A stretch of 17,146 nt of DNA, taken from contig JAOXYB010021626.1 in assembly GCA_028565635.1 (NCBI GenBank), positions 1-17,146 of the forward strand, read 5' to 3'. The position numbers were made by a program, and so were the translations under genes. Numbering within the stretch: position 1 is the stretch's first letter; each line of letters begins with the position of its first letter. The notes below the pieces were generated by a model. It worked only from the letters and a program-made list of their open reading frames with translations. It ran no database searches and had not been told where the DNA came from. This DNA is from Phoronis ovalis. Taxonomy: Eukaryota; Phoronida; Phoronidae. Shown here piece after piece: positions 1 through 8,029 of this stretch.

Positions 1-1
1 T

Positions 2-142
2 CTATCTAGAGTAACAAAAGCCAACCGGAAAGTAACTGACAAGTCAGTAGAACGTCGTGAAAAAATCGACAAAGCCAGGCGGGCTGAGAGAGTGGAACAG
101 CGGGCCAGGGAAGGAGTTGTATATGCCCCTGGAGGATTTTGA
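2..142 (+). CDS. 3' terminal exon of an unidentified gene encoding a basic, charged C-terminal tail (partial)
   Basis: The frame is open from base 2 for 46 codons and stops at TGA 140-142; at least one other plus-strand frame stops almost at once. The peptide is dense in Arg, Lys and Glu (an RREKIDKARRAERVEQRARE stretch) and ends in VVYAPGGF. It therefore looks like a long charged helix followed by a short Gly/Pro/aromatic tail. Codon choice (CGG, GCC, CAG) is more GC-rich than the surrounding DNA, as expected for a conserved exon. An AATAAA follows about 60 bases downstream. I do not recognise the protein; nucleolar and RNA-binding proteins often have tails like this, but that is only a compositional analogy. 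No splice acceptor is visible, so the exon begins left of the window. Confidence 0.6.
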   Translation, partial: LSRVTKANRKVTDKSVERREKIDKARRAERVEQRAREGVVYAPGGF

Positions 143-202
143 TTATAGTAGAAGACTGTTGGACAATTGTGTTGAGACTTAGAAAGCATAAACATACCTG
201 TA

Positions 203-208
203 AATAAA
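203..208 (+). terminator. Poly(A) signal AATAAA of the left-edge gene
   Basis: A canonical AATAAA lies 60 bases after the stop codon of the left-edge exon. It is followed by a GT/T-rich stretch at about 230-250, where a cleavage and downstream element would be expected. The spacing suits a short 3' UTR of roughly 80-100 bases. Confidence 0.6.
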
Positions 209-1165
209 GTGAAAGTTAACCATGATGTTACAGTGTTGTTGTTTTTCTGTTAGCAATCTTTACCTTTAAATTTCTCAGAACGTCGTTTTTATCGTAAATC
301 TCCAACTTGCCCCTACGAGAAAAATATGTTCCAGGCCCCCTATACTTTTGAAACTTGGCATGTATATGTAAAAAAGGCTACTGAACACAATGGTGCATGT
401 TAGATGTTTGTAAATTTAATGGTGTTTGAGTTATGTCATGATTAGGGGAGGTGACCTGGTTTCAAAAAAAACTGCTTGAACTCCAAGTTGTTATCATTGC
501 TGAAAATGTTACTATTGTGTTGAATAGCCTTTTAACAACATAATAAACCTCTGAATATATTAAAAAACGAAAAAAAAATCTGTTGGGGGCAAATTGCGAA
601 GTGCTAATTTTCAGTTTTTCATTCCCAGTGTTGACCCCATTTATCACATCAACACCAAAATGTGTTTTTAAGCTCATCTTGGTAGCATCTAAACACAGTC
701 CAAATTTCAAAGAATTATCTTTAACGGTTTTTATTTAACGAAAACTTGAAAAATCAGCGCAGTGTCCCACCTTAAACACCATAATGTATATATAAATGAT
801 GAAAAATGACTATATGAGCTGGAGAAAAGCTTTCCTTTCACATAATAACTACACAGTTGTACACATGTACTGTCATTAAATCACTTTAAATAATGTATTT
901 TAATTGAATCATTTCAGATTTAAGTTGGAAACAAGAAGAAGAAATGATTACTATTTTGTTGATGAGCTGTAAACGGAGAACAATATTATGACATTCATAT
1001 GTAAACAACCTGATATTCAATTTTGTGAAAAAAGAATGGTGTAATGTGGTTTCATAGTTTTAGTATAATTTTTCAAGTTCAGGAAAGGGAATAGTTTAAA
1101 GGGGATCAGGCCTCATTGCTATAAGAATTTAAAGATATGGCTGGTGATTTTGAGACTGGTGTGTT
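209..1165. other. AT-rich intergenic stretch without a recognisable gene
   Basis: Both strands are interrupted by frequent stops, and the open frames present (for example 462-710 minus) have no family resemblance and an AT-driven composition. The stretch contains A-runs and a further AATAAA at 1208-1213, just past its end. I see no tRNA, clear element ends or exon I would defend. Confidence 0.5.
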
Positions 1166-1169
1166 GCAT

Positions 1170-2145
1170 CGTATCTATGAAACTTACTGGCCATGTTAAT
1201 TTCATAAAATAAACTACACTTTTATGTTTTATGTATGAGACGCGATGATTGAAGTATAACTGCCGGTACATACTCAGTGACTCCATTCATTATCTATGAA
1301 ACTTTGCATTGCTTTCTATGAGATATGGCGAGTTTGAAATTGTCAACTCCATAGATTTAGATGATCTGTAAAATATCGTGTGATTTTTAAAATGTTATCT
1401 TTCATAGACTACCTATGAAATATGGCGAGTCTGGTGTGTTTTGGGAATTACCTTCATAGATTATATATGAAAGTAAGTGACCTGAAAATGTCCACTGCAT
1501 ATATGCATAGATTATCTATCGAAATAAGATGAATTTAAAATGAGATGTGATAAGTTTGAAATGTGATTTTAAAAATTTTGACTTCATAGATTATATATGA
1601 ACCATGGTGAGATCAACTTCATAGATTACCTATGAACCATGGCGAGTTCAAATTCATAGATTATCTATGAATTATTGTGAGATTCGACTTCATAGATTAT
1701 CTATGTCATATGGCGAATTTGATGTGATTTGGGACTTACATAGATTATCTATGAAAGTAAGTGAACTTGAAAATGTCCACTGCATTACATAGATTATCTA
1801 TGAAATAAGATGAATTTGAAATAGTTGACTACGAAGTTTGGTGGGATCGAAATCAACGATTTCATAGATTATCTATGAAATATAAATAAATTTGAAACTT
1901 AGATGAGTTTAAAAATATCGACTCCGCAGCTTATCTCTGAAATTTTTAAATAGCAACTTTATAGATTATCTATGAAAGTAAGCGAATTTGAACTTGTCGA
2001 CTGCATAAACATAGATTATCTATGAAATAAACTTGAATTTATCCACAACATAAACATAGATTATCTATGAAATAAGGCACATTTGAAATTCTACACACTG
2101 CACTTCATGAAAGCAATCATTCCCAGAGTAACTTCATAGATAAAT
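1170..2145. repeat. Minisatellite-like tandem array built on a 19-bp palindrome, about 16 units
   Basis: The core is TTCATAGATTATCTATGAA, two 9-bp arms around one central T. Perfect copies lie at 1653-1671 and 1861-1879. Copies with one or two mismatches include 1401-1419, 1453-1471, 1583-1601, 1618-1636, 1689-1707, 1737-1755, 1786-1804, 1958-1976, 2008-2026 and 2053-2071. Half or decayed copies occur at about 1173, 1293, 1506, 1931 and 2133. Spacing is roughly 35-100 bp. The spacers are also related ('ATATGGCGAGTTTGAAAT' and 'GAAAGTAAGTGAACTTGAAA' types recur), so the unit is palindrome plus spacer. There is no coding frame across it. Function is unknown; each core could form a small hairpin. 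Confidence 0.85.
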
Positions 2146-2347
2146 TAAGTACCTAAAAGGGAAAGTTTTGGAAATTCCCTTTTTATTTTGGACTCCCTTT
2201 AAGCATCTCTGCACAAAAAGACACAGTCACCAGTGCCCCAAATCATATCGCTCACTACTCAGATTAAATAGTGAAAGAGACAATTCAACTTTGCATACAC
2301 TGATTGTTGTGGAGTATTTCTGTGTTGTGGCAATACAACACCAAGCA

Positions 2348-2545
2348 TTATAGGTTATGTATATCATGCATGATGTCAGAAGGTTTGGCTCTCCTGCCTG
2401 CATAGCCAGCTTTCTTTTCTGAATGTTTGAATTCTTTCAGTAAGTCATCGTAATCCTTTTTATTTATTCTTTCTGGGAAGCAGGTAAGCTGTTTTAATGA
2501 AGCTTTTAGGCTTCTCTCAGCGAGATGATTGACTTCACCATATAG
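2348..2545 (-). CDS. Possible protein-like open frame of unknown identity, minus strand (fragment)
   Basis: Reading the minus strand, 65 codons are open between a stop at 2546-2548 and a TAA at 2348-2350. The composition looks like a real soluble protein (Lys/Glu/Asp/Leu mixed in helical spacing, with stretches such as [16 protein letters not shown] and [14 protein letters not shown]) rather than the Phe/Ile/Tyr-rich noise of AT-rich frames. It has an internal Met near the end but none near the start, so it would be an internal exon or a relic. I do not recognise it. No convincing splice site bounds it, and chance remains a fair explanation. Confidence 0.25.
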   Translation of the reverse strand, partial: LYGEVNHLAERSLKASLKQLTCFPERINKKDYDDLLKEFKHSEKKAGYAGRRAKPSDIMHDIHNL

Positions 2546-2631
2546 TCAAAAGGTTATTGTCTCTGAGTTGAATACGATACACAATACAATATACATAGAT
2601 ATATAAGGAGTTCAATGCACTAAATTGAGGT

Positions 2632-2996
2632 ACCATATCTGGCATAAGGTCACAATGCTAGTGAAGAGGCTGGCCGTGCTGAAAGTAGTGCAAAAACCTT
2701 AAATTTACGATATTTTCTTTTTTCCTTCTTGGCGCTGGCTTTTTTGGTTGTTTCTGTTTGAAAGGGAAATCATTATGCAAGAGATTAAAACTAAGATTAG
2801 TTTCTTATAGTAAAATATTCCAAAATTTGAGGATTATTTGAGTCAGGGCAAAGTTATGAATTTTGTCAGTTGTTAGGTTGTATTTTTTTGGAGATAGTCT
2901 ACAAAGTGTAATAGGAAAAAATTTGGTGGTCATGCCTGCACGAAAAATTAACTGGGAGCAGGATACATAATAATCTTCAGTTCCCAACAGGTAATT
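2632..2996 (+). repeat. Block X, copy 1 (about 365 bp)
   Basis: This segment recurs at 3755-4122 in nearly full length and at 5505-5685 as its right half only. The shared landmarks are the GTGAAGAGGCTGGCCGTGCT stretch near the left end, a T/C-rich middle, and the closing ATAATCTTCAGTTCCCAACA segment followed by GGTAATT. In this copy GGTAATT runs directly into block Y (AAACATGCAACC), whereas in copy 2 about 0.8 kb of other sequence intervenes. No conserved reading frame spans all copies, so X is probably non-coding element sequence (terminal or intron-like). Confidence 0.8.
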
Positions 2997-3561
2997 AAAC
3001 ATGCAACCACTGTGGTTATGGAAGGTCTGCCGAAGGAATCAACGAAGCAGTAAAGACTGTCCTAGATCCTGCCTGGTATGTAAGTCGACAAGCTGACACA
3101 ACACACCTGCGACAGAGCCAGCTGAGGGCCACTCTGAAGGGACATTTTTCTATCGATACGTTTCCGGGTCGTAATTCCGAGAAGAGACATCAAATCGTCT
3201 TCAGTTGGGACATTAAAGCACGGTGAAGTTTGATAATTAAGTCCATGTTCAAAGACTGCAGCGGTGATTTAAAGGCGATAGGGAGAAAATTTCCAAAAGT
3301 GAAAGAAACCATAATAAAATGCTATTCTGGAAATAGTGCAAGCTGTCGTTATCAACCCGTGTTGTGTCTTGGTGGGAAACTAAAATCCTGGTGGACCAGT
3401 TCAGTTGATCTGAAAGCAGCTGGAATAAAGCATGGAAGTTTTCACTTCACAAGAGATGACAGAAAATAGTTAGAACAATCTGAAGGTATTTTGATGTTTA
3501 CCTGTACTCAGACAAACCATACTTTATAGTTAATTTTTCCATGCTATATATTTTATTATCT
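2997..3561 (+). pseudogene. Block Y, copy 1: Mutator-like transposase fragment, broken
   Basis: One frame starting TGC at 3002 continues to TAG 3527-3529 but is interrupted by TGA 3224-3226 and TAG 3467-3469. It carries the same peptide as 4950-5471 (about 90% identical by eye): RSAEGINEAVKTVLDPAW, a THLRQSQLRATLKGHFS segment, IIKSMFKDCSGDLK, then a CYSGNSASCRY motif and a KSWWTSS motif. From memory these match the central to C-terminal part of a Mutator-like transposase family common in molluscs, where a Cys pair (CYSGxCxxCR) and a GGxxxxWW motif follow the acidic core. Here the second Cys-pair position is Ser. Relative to the 4931 copy it lacks 6 bp near 3179 and gains 3 bp near 3282. It is non-functional. 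Confidence 0.75.
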
Positions 3562-3754
3562 AAAACATACCATACTGGTGTGACGCAGTGCAGAAAAATG
3601 TTCAGAAATTAGATTCTGTCCTGGGTGAGGGCATCTCTTCCCCCGTTATTGTGAAAAATAGGCATTTCTTCAAAAAATTGAACTGTACACTTTGTAAAGG
3701 AGATGCTGTTTAGCAGAAATTCATCATACTCGTCAAGAATTTCAGAGAGACCAT
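3562..3754 (+). other. Spacer between block Y copy 1 and block X copy 2, with a short protein-like frame
   Basis: This stretch is single copy in the window. It contains one short frame, from about the start of the stretch to TAG at about 3710-3712, reading roughly PYWCDAVQKNVQKLDSVLGE and ending CTLCKGDAV. It has a CxxC pair and no start codon. It may be more of the same dead element, but I do not recognise the peptide. Confidence 0.35.
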
Positions 3755-4122
3755 TTCCAATTTGGCATGAGGTCACAATTGATTTAAATCACAGTGCTAG
3801 TGAAGAGGCTGGCCGTGCTGAAAGTAGTGCACAAACCTTAAATTTATGATTTTTTCTTTTTTCCTCCTTGACGCTGGCTTTTTTGGTTGTTTCTGTTTGA
3901 AAGGGAAATCATTGTGCCAGAGAAAACTAACATTAGTTTCTTAAAGAAAATTTGATAGGATTATTTGAGCCTGGGCAAAGTAAATTTTGGCAGTTGTTAG
4001 GTTGTATTTTTCTGGGGGTAGTCTACAAAGTGTAACAGCAAAAAATTCTGGTGGTCATGCCTGTACGAAAAATTAACTGGGAGCAGGATACATAATAATC
4101 TTCAGTTCCCAACAGGTAATTT
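3755..4122 (+). repeat. Block X, copy 2 (about 365 bp)
   Basis: Near-full-length second copy of the block at 2632-2996. It carries a 16-bp insertion at about 3778-3793 containing the palindrome GATTTAAATC and flanked by CACA on both sides. It ends in CCAACAGGTAATTTTC and then continues into sequence absent from copy 1. Small indels elsewhere show that the copies have diverged independently. Confidence 0.8.
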
Positions 4123-4225
4123 TCTTCGCGCAATGTTTGGGAAATTTTTATGATTTAAATTACATGAAATTACTATAGAAGTGGATGGGAAAATCAAGTG
4201 TGTCCTTATACTGATTTGTAAAGTG

Positions 4226-4237
4226 CCCCCCCCCCCC
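4226..4237 (+). repeat. C12 homopolymer
   Basis: Twelve consecutive C, immediately upstream of the zinc-loop open frame. A run of this length is length-unstable and prone to sequencing error. Confidence 0.9.
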
Positions 4238-4250
4238 TGAGTAATTCAAA

Positions 4251-4532
4251 ATGGTGGCTTGCATGGAAGGAAATTTGGCTGCTACAATTGATTTAAAAAA
4301 GCAAGAGCTCCAGGCTAATAGTGTTTTATCAGAAAATGGTGAATGCTTGTTGTGGACAGGGTGTAAAGGGGCAGGTAAACCAAAAGTGCCATATGGGAGA
4401 ATTAGCCTGGGTTTTCCACACAAAGTCAGGCACAGAAACGGTGCCCACCGCATGGCATACATGTGTGAAAACAGAGCTAGTTTTTATTTTCTACTTCAAC
4501 ATACTGAAATTCCTCCTAGTCTCACCACCTGA
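4251..4532 (+). pseudogene. Truncated homing-endonuclease-type zinc-loop (His-Me endonuclease-like) domain protein
   Basis: The frame begins ATG at 4251 and runs 93 codons. Residues about 29-70 read GECLLWTGC, then PYGRISLGF, then AHRMAYMCEN. This is the C-x-LWTG ... YG ... HRxxY signature of the zinc-binding loop region of His-Me finger homing endonucleases (as in Pfam zf-His_Me_endon), here in the form found as multicopy genes in molluscs and other invertebrates. The second half of the domain, with the expected 'HLC.N..C.NP.HL' ligands and catalytic His, is missing. After residue 73 the frame turns into an unrelated hydrophobic tail. It is therefore truncated or frameshifted and unlikely to bind DNA normally. 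It lies about 100-150 bp upstream of the Mutator-like transposase remnant on the same strand and may belong to the same element or be an older insertion beneath it. Confidence 0.6.
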
Positions 4533-5471
4533 AGAGAACTGAAAATAGAATTTTGCAAGTTATTGCAGATATCAACAGCAATGAAATGCATAATCGCTTA
4601 GAACAGTTAACAAAAAAAAAGAAAATCAATTAATATTCAGACAGATGTGCTGTACACTAGTAACTGTATATCATCGTGCAGAAAATATGGACAGAGTGCA
4701 TCTCAAGTCATTATAGCCGCAGCTGAGGACAAGACCGATAGCCACAACATAATTGGCATGTATGTTCAGAACAAGCTTTGTTGGACAGGAGTTGGTTACA
4801 AGGTCAAGGATTTGATGTACATTGCCCTGGGGACACTTCAACTGCACAGCCACACTGCATCGAAACAAGCCCCTGAATGAAAAAGATCTAGGTTACAAGC
4901 TAGGTGAGAGATTAGCTCTGGAAGGAGTGCTAATTAAACATGCAACCACTGTGATTATGGTAGGTCTGCCGAAGGAATCAACGAAGCAGTAAAGACTGTC
5001 CTAGATCCTGCCTGGTACATAAGTCGACATGCTGAGACAACACACCTGCGACAGAGCCAGCTGAGGGCCACTCTGAAGGGACATTTTTCTATCGATACGT
5101 TTCCGGGTCGTAATTCCAAAGAGAGGAAGAGACATCAAATCGTCTTCAGTTGGGACATTAAAGCACGGTGCAGTTTGATAATTAAGTCCATGTTCAAAGA
5201 CTGCAGTGGTGATTTAAAGGCGATAGGAAAATTGCCAAAAGTGAAAGAAACCATAATAAAATGTTATTCTGGAAATTGTGCAAGCTGTCGTTATCAACCC
5301 GTGTTGTGTCTTGGTGGGAAACTAAAATCCTGGTGGACCAGTTCAGTTGATCTGAAAGCAGCTGGACTAAAGCGTGGAAGCTTTCACTTCACAACATATG
5401 ACAGAAAATTGTTAGAACAATCTGAAGGTATTTTGATGTTTACCTGTACTCAGACAAAACATACTTTATAG
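4529..5471 (+). pseudogene. Mutator-like transposase, most complete copy, with several frameshifts
   Basis: Coding homology runs through at least four frame segments. A tentative helical lead-in starts near 4529. The segment 4647-4790 (VLYTSN ... IIGMYVQNKLCWTG) is followed by 4796-4842 in another frame (QGQGFDVHCPGDTST). Next comes 4843-4949 in a third (CTATLHRNKPLNEKDLGYKL ... IKHATT). The last, 4950-5471, is one uninterrupted 173-codon frame (CDYGRSAEG ... DPAW ... CYSGNCASCRY ... GGKLKSWW ... TCTQTKHTL, stop TAG 5469-5471). From memory this order matches invertebrate Mutator-like transposases: an 'NKLCWTG' segment, an acidic 'ATTDGD' turn, an intact CxxC pair and a TWW-type motif. The true C-terminus, which normally continues past the 'TQK' segment, is absent in both copies here. 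The breaks at 4790-4800, about 4842 and about 4949 make it non-functional as it stands. The last part alone could encode a 98-residue peptide from ATG 5175, but there is no reason to expect expression. Confidence 0.7.
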
Positions 5472-5504
5472 TTAATTTTTTCCATGCTATATATTTTATT
5501 ATCT

Positions 5505-5685
5505 CAAATTTGATAGGCTTATTTGAGCCAAGGCAAAGTAATGAATTTTGTCAGTTGTTAGGTTGTATTTTTCTGGGGGTTGTCTACAAAGCGTAATAGC
5601 AAAAAATTCTGGTGGTCATGCCTGCACAAAAAATTAACTGGGAGCAGGATACATAATAATCTTCAGTTCCCAACAGGTAATTTTC
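5505..5685 (+). repeat. Block X, copy 3 (right half only)
   Basis: Starting at AAATTTGATAGG and ending CCAACAGGTAATTTTC, this copies 3948-4125 and the right half of 2632-2996. It abuts the end of block Y copy 2 directly (ATCT then CAAATTTG). The spacer and left half of X found after the first Y copy are missing. After TTTTC it diverges from copy 2, so the array ends here. Confidence 0.8.
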
Positions 5686-6171
5686 CTGCATGAATAAATT
5701 GGAATGCATGTCATGTGATAACGTCTTATCTAAGGGACACTTTGATATATATATGTCATATCAAGAAGCTACAGAAGGATATCTCAAGTGCTTATAGGCC
5801 ATTTGCATGACCACAGTACATCTGCCAACAAAACATGCTGAAAACAGTGGATGATTTAGAAGCTTAGGGACTTTTTAATTATATTAACTGTGCCATACCA
5901 TACAAAGTCATGGATTTCCTTTAAAATTAAAATCTTATAAAAAAAAGTTAATTGACACATTTGCACATCTCTTATCTACCAAACCTGATCAGATTTAACC
6001 ATTCCAATTAATTTTATTACAATTTGGACATCAACTTTCTTATATACTTAGTGTAAGAAATCTTCTTGTAACGGAAAACTATGCTGAATTATATAGATAT
6101 GTAATGCTGGTAGGAATTATGTAATGCTAAAATGTATTCACCAGTTGAATGTTCATGTACCTTCATTCCAG
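5686..6171 (+). other. AT-rich stretch upstream of the DUF7869-like pseudogene, no gene seen
   Basis: Frequent stops occur in all frames. I looked for the missing upstream exons of the gene beginning at 6172 and found none. The stretch ends in a reasonable splice acceptor (CTTCATTCCAG). It could be the remaining intron of a 5'-truncated gene copy. Confidence 0.5.
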
Positions 6172-7606
6172 GTATATATCTCATTCCTCATGAAGAGCCA
6201 TACTCGTGAGGATATCGATCAAAGATTTAGCAAAATATCGCATTCATTACAACAATGTGATGTAACCTTAGAGGAACTACTCGAGGTTTTTAAAAATAGC
6301 CTCAAGATGCCAAAAGTTATGTTGCTGAGGCAGATTTTCGATATTAGAGGTTGGCTGGAACCGTATTTAGAGAAACTGCATTACCACAGTTATCCTCATG
6401 TTTTCAGGTAACTATGTTATTGACAAGTGTCATAACCAATGTTATCTTAATTATATCAGTTTTGGTTGTTTTAGAAAAGTGGTCACTACTGTAAAATACA
6501 TTTATCAGTGAGTGTAGACTGTGAGAAAATATTTATTCAGGTTCTTTATTGACAATGAAGAAACCAATCATGTTGCGGTACAATATAAAACGTGGTCGAC
6601 TGACACCGAATCATGCAAACAAAATAGAAATATTTAAATTAGGTGACGATGGACGACAACAAATCCCCAACAGTAGATGTTTAAGATGCGTGATTGTAAA
6701 GATTGATTTAACCCTTTTGAGGAAACTTTTATAAAAGCATGACTGTTTAATTATTTGTTAAGATAAAATATTTTACTTGCTACATATTTGGTATTGGTGA
6801 ACATATATTTCTGTACAAACTATGAAATTTAAATATATATTGTAATACACTTCGGTAAACATGTACACGTTACAGTAGAAATGCAAATTATCAGATGCAA
6901 CAAAATCATTAATTTTTTACATTGTATGATGCCATGCTTTGTATTCCAGATAAACATGGAGTTGTACGTCCAGACTTTTCTAAAAAACAGCAACTGGAAA
7001 TAATAAAAAAATCAATAGAAAGCCAAAGATTACATTTAACATTTGAGCAGTACACCTCATGGCAAAAGCTATTTCATAATCCATCAGAAGAAATAGAAAG
7101 ATTTCGTTGTCCAAATGATCATGGCGCTTGGTTCCTTGATATCATCAGTAAGTATAATCAGCCAGAGAAGCAGACATTGCCTTTACAAGGTACTGCTATT
7201 GCTCTCATGAGAGCCAAGGAGATACATTGTCCACCTGTCTATTCAGGACCAGTTCGCAAGAAAAAAAAAGGATAGAACAGCCAATTCCTGAATCTGTAAA
7301 TAGTGAATCTAATACGTCAAAACCTACTCCTGCTGTTGGATACATGGCTGCATACACATCTATTAATGATTGTACTAAAGCATTAATTGGGAAAATAATT
7401 GATATAAAACCTAACGGCAAAGTGAAAACCTAATGTATTCTGGCAAATTGGCCAGTGCCTGGAAGCAAGTTTTGAAACCAAATGGCGTAACAAAATTTAT
7501 TTCAGTCAATTCGTCTCGCCTAATTTATTTATTTCAGCTAACAAATTCGTAAAGATTACCCTCATTTGCAGCTAAAAAGTTAAGGGAATTGAAAAAAAAA
7601 TATTAA
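6172..7606 (+). pseudogene. DUF7869-like ('HTxEDID' family) gene, spliced, 5'-truncated and broken
   Basis: Three exons fit. Exon 6172-6407 begins after TTCCAG and carries SFLMKSHTREDIDQRFSKIS, then WLEPYLEKLHYHSYPHVF, with donor GTAACT. Exon 6541-6642 begins after TTATTCAG and carries FFIDNEETNHVAVQYKTWST; it needs a one-base frame change near 6605-6622 before EIFKL and the donor GTGACG. Exon 6950-7606 begins after ATTCCAG (DKHGVVRPDF). The phases match at both junctions (AG+G; G+AT). In the last exon the frame breaks at a nine-A run near 7262, again at TAA 7431-7433, and has an in-frame TAA at 7550-7552 before ending TAT TAA at 7604-7606. The 'HTREDIDQxFSxIS' motif and 'WLEP' segment are those I know from DUF7869-type proteins, a hugely multiplied invertebrate family usually regarded as transposon-derived. 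The N-terminal domain with the conserved Asp/Asn-rich motif is absent. The introns argue against a retrocopy. Confidence 0.65.
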
Positions 7607-8029
7607 AGAAATTTTCTCAAGCAGCTGTTTGGTTTAGCTTTAGATACTTGTTGTTCCTGGGTTTTAGTGTTAGGTAATACTGTTCTATTTTATATACACT
7701 AATTAATTCATTGAATTAGGAAATTAATCTGAACATTCACAGCACTTTATTTGAATGTGTTTTAAAATTATACTGCAATAAACATAAACAGTTGGTACAT
7801 GTATGTTAGGCTACGAATTAAAGCAAAATCACAAGTTATCACAAGAATTGCAATATTTATACTATGGAAAACAAAGGGGATTAACAGGACATCTGAAACC
7901 CTTCCCTAAAAGTTTGCCAGTCTTGAATAAATACTGTTAACAAGCATCTTATGGCTTCCCTTGCTTGCATTCTTAGATCTGTCCTGTACATGTTATACAT
8001 AACATATATTCATTCTCTCTTACCAAAAA
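7607..8029 (+). other. AT-rich gap between two pseudogenes; AATAAA at 7777-7782
   Basis: No coding frame of interest lies here. An AATAAA at 7777-7782, about 170 bases after the last stop of the upstream pseudogene, could be its poly(A) signal. No homology to the N-terminus expected for the gene starting at 8030 was recognised. Confidence 0.45.

Noticed and set aside
905-973. Possible terminal exon after CATTTCAG ending in ...NDYYFVDEL
   Set aside because: The acceptor and the AATAAA at 1208 make it tempting, but only 18 codons are involved, it lies beyond another poly(A) signal, and the VDEL end is not a standard ER-retention signal.
1170-2145. CRISPR-like repeat-spacer array
   Set aside because: The spacers are themselves related repeats and vary in length, and the genome is eukaryotic by its introns; this is a satellite-type array.
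2805-3002. Minus-strand 65-codon frame across X copy 1
   Set aside because: The equivalent frames in X copies 2 and 3 stop early after diverging, so the frame is not conserved between copies.
4055-4100. Short frame starting MPVRKINWEQDT present in all three X copies
   Set aside because: It is 12 codons before a stop; its conservation is explained by the DNA repeat itself.
4321-4542. 73-codon plus-strand frame overlapping the zinc-loop frame
   Set aside because: It is the out-of-frame shadow; only the 4251 frame carries the LWTG/HRMAY motif.
7262-7275. Programmed frameshifting at the A9 run
   Set aside because: Other frame breaks and stops in the same gene make simple decay or a homopolymer length error more likely.
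7205-7420. Minus-strand frame opposite the DUF7869-like last exon
   Set aside because: It is a shadow of the plus-strand coding sequence, with no motif of its own.
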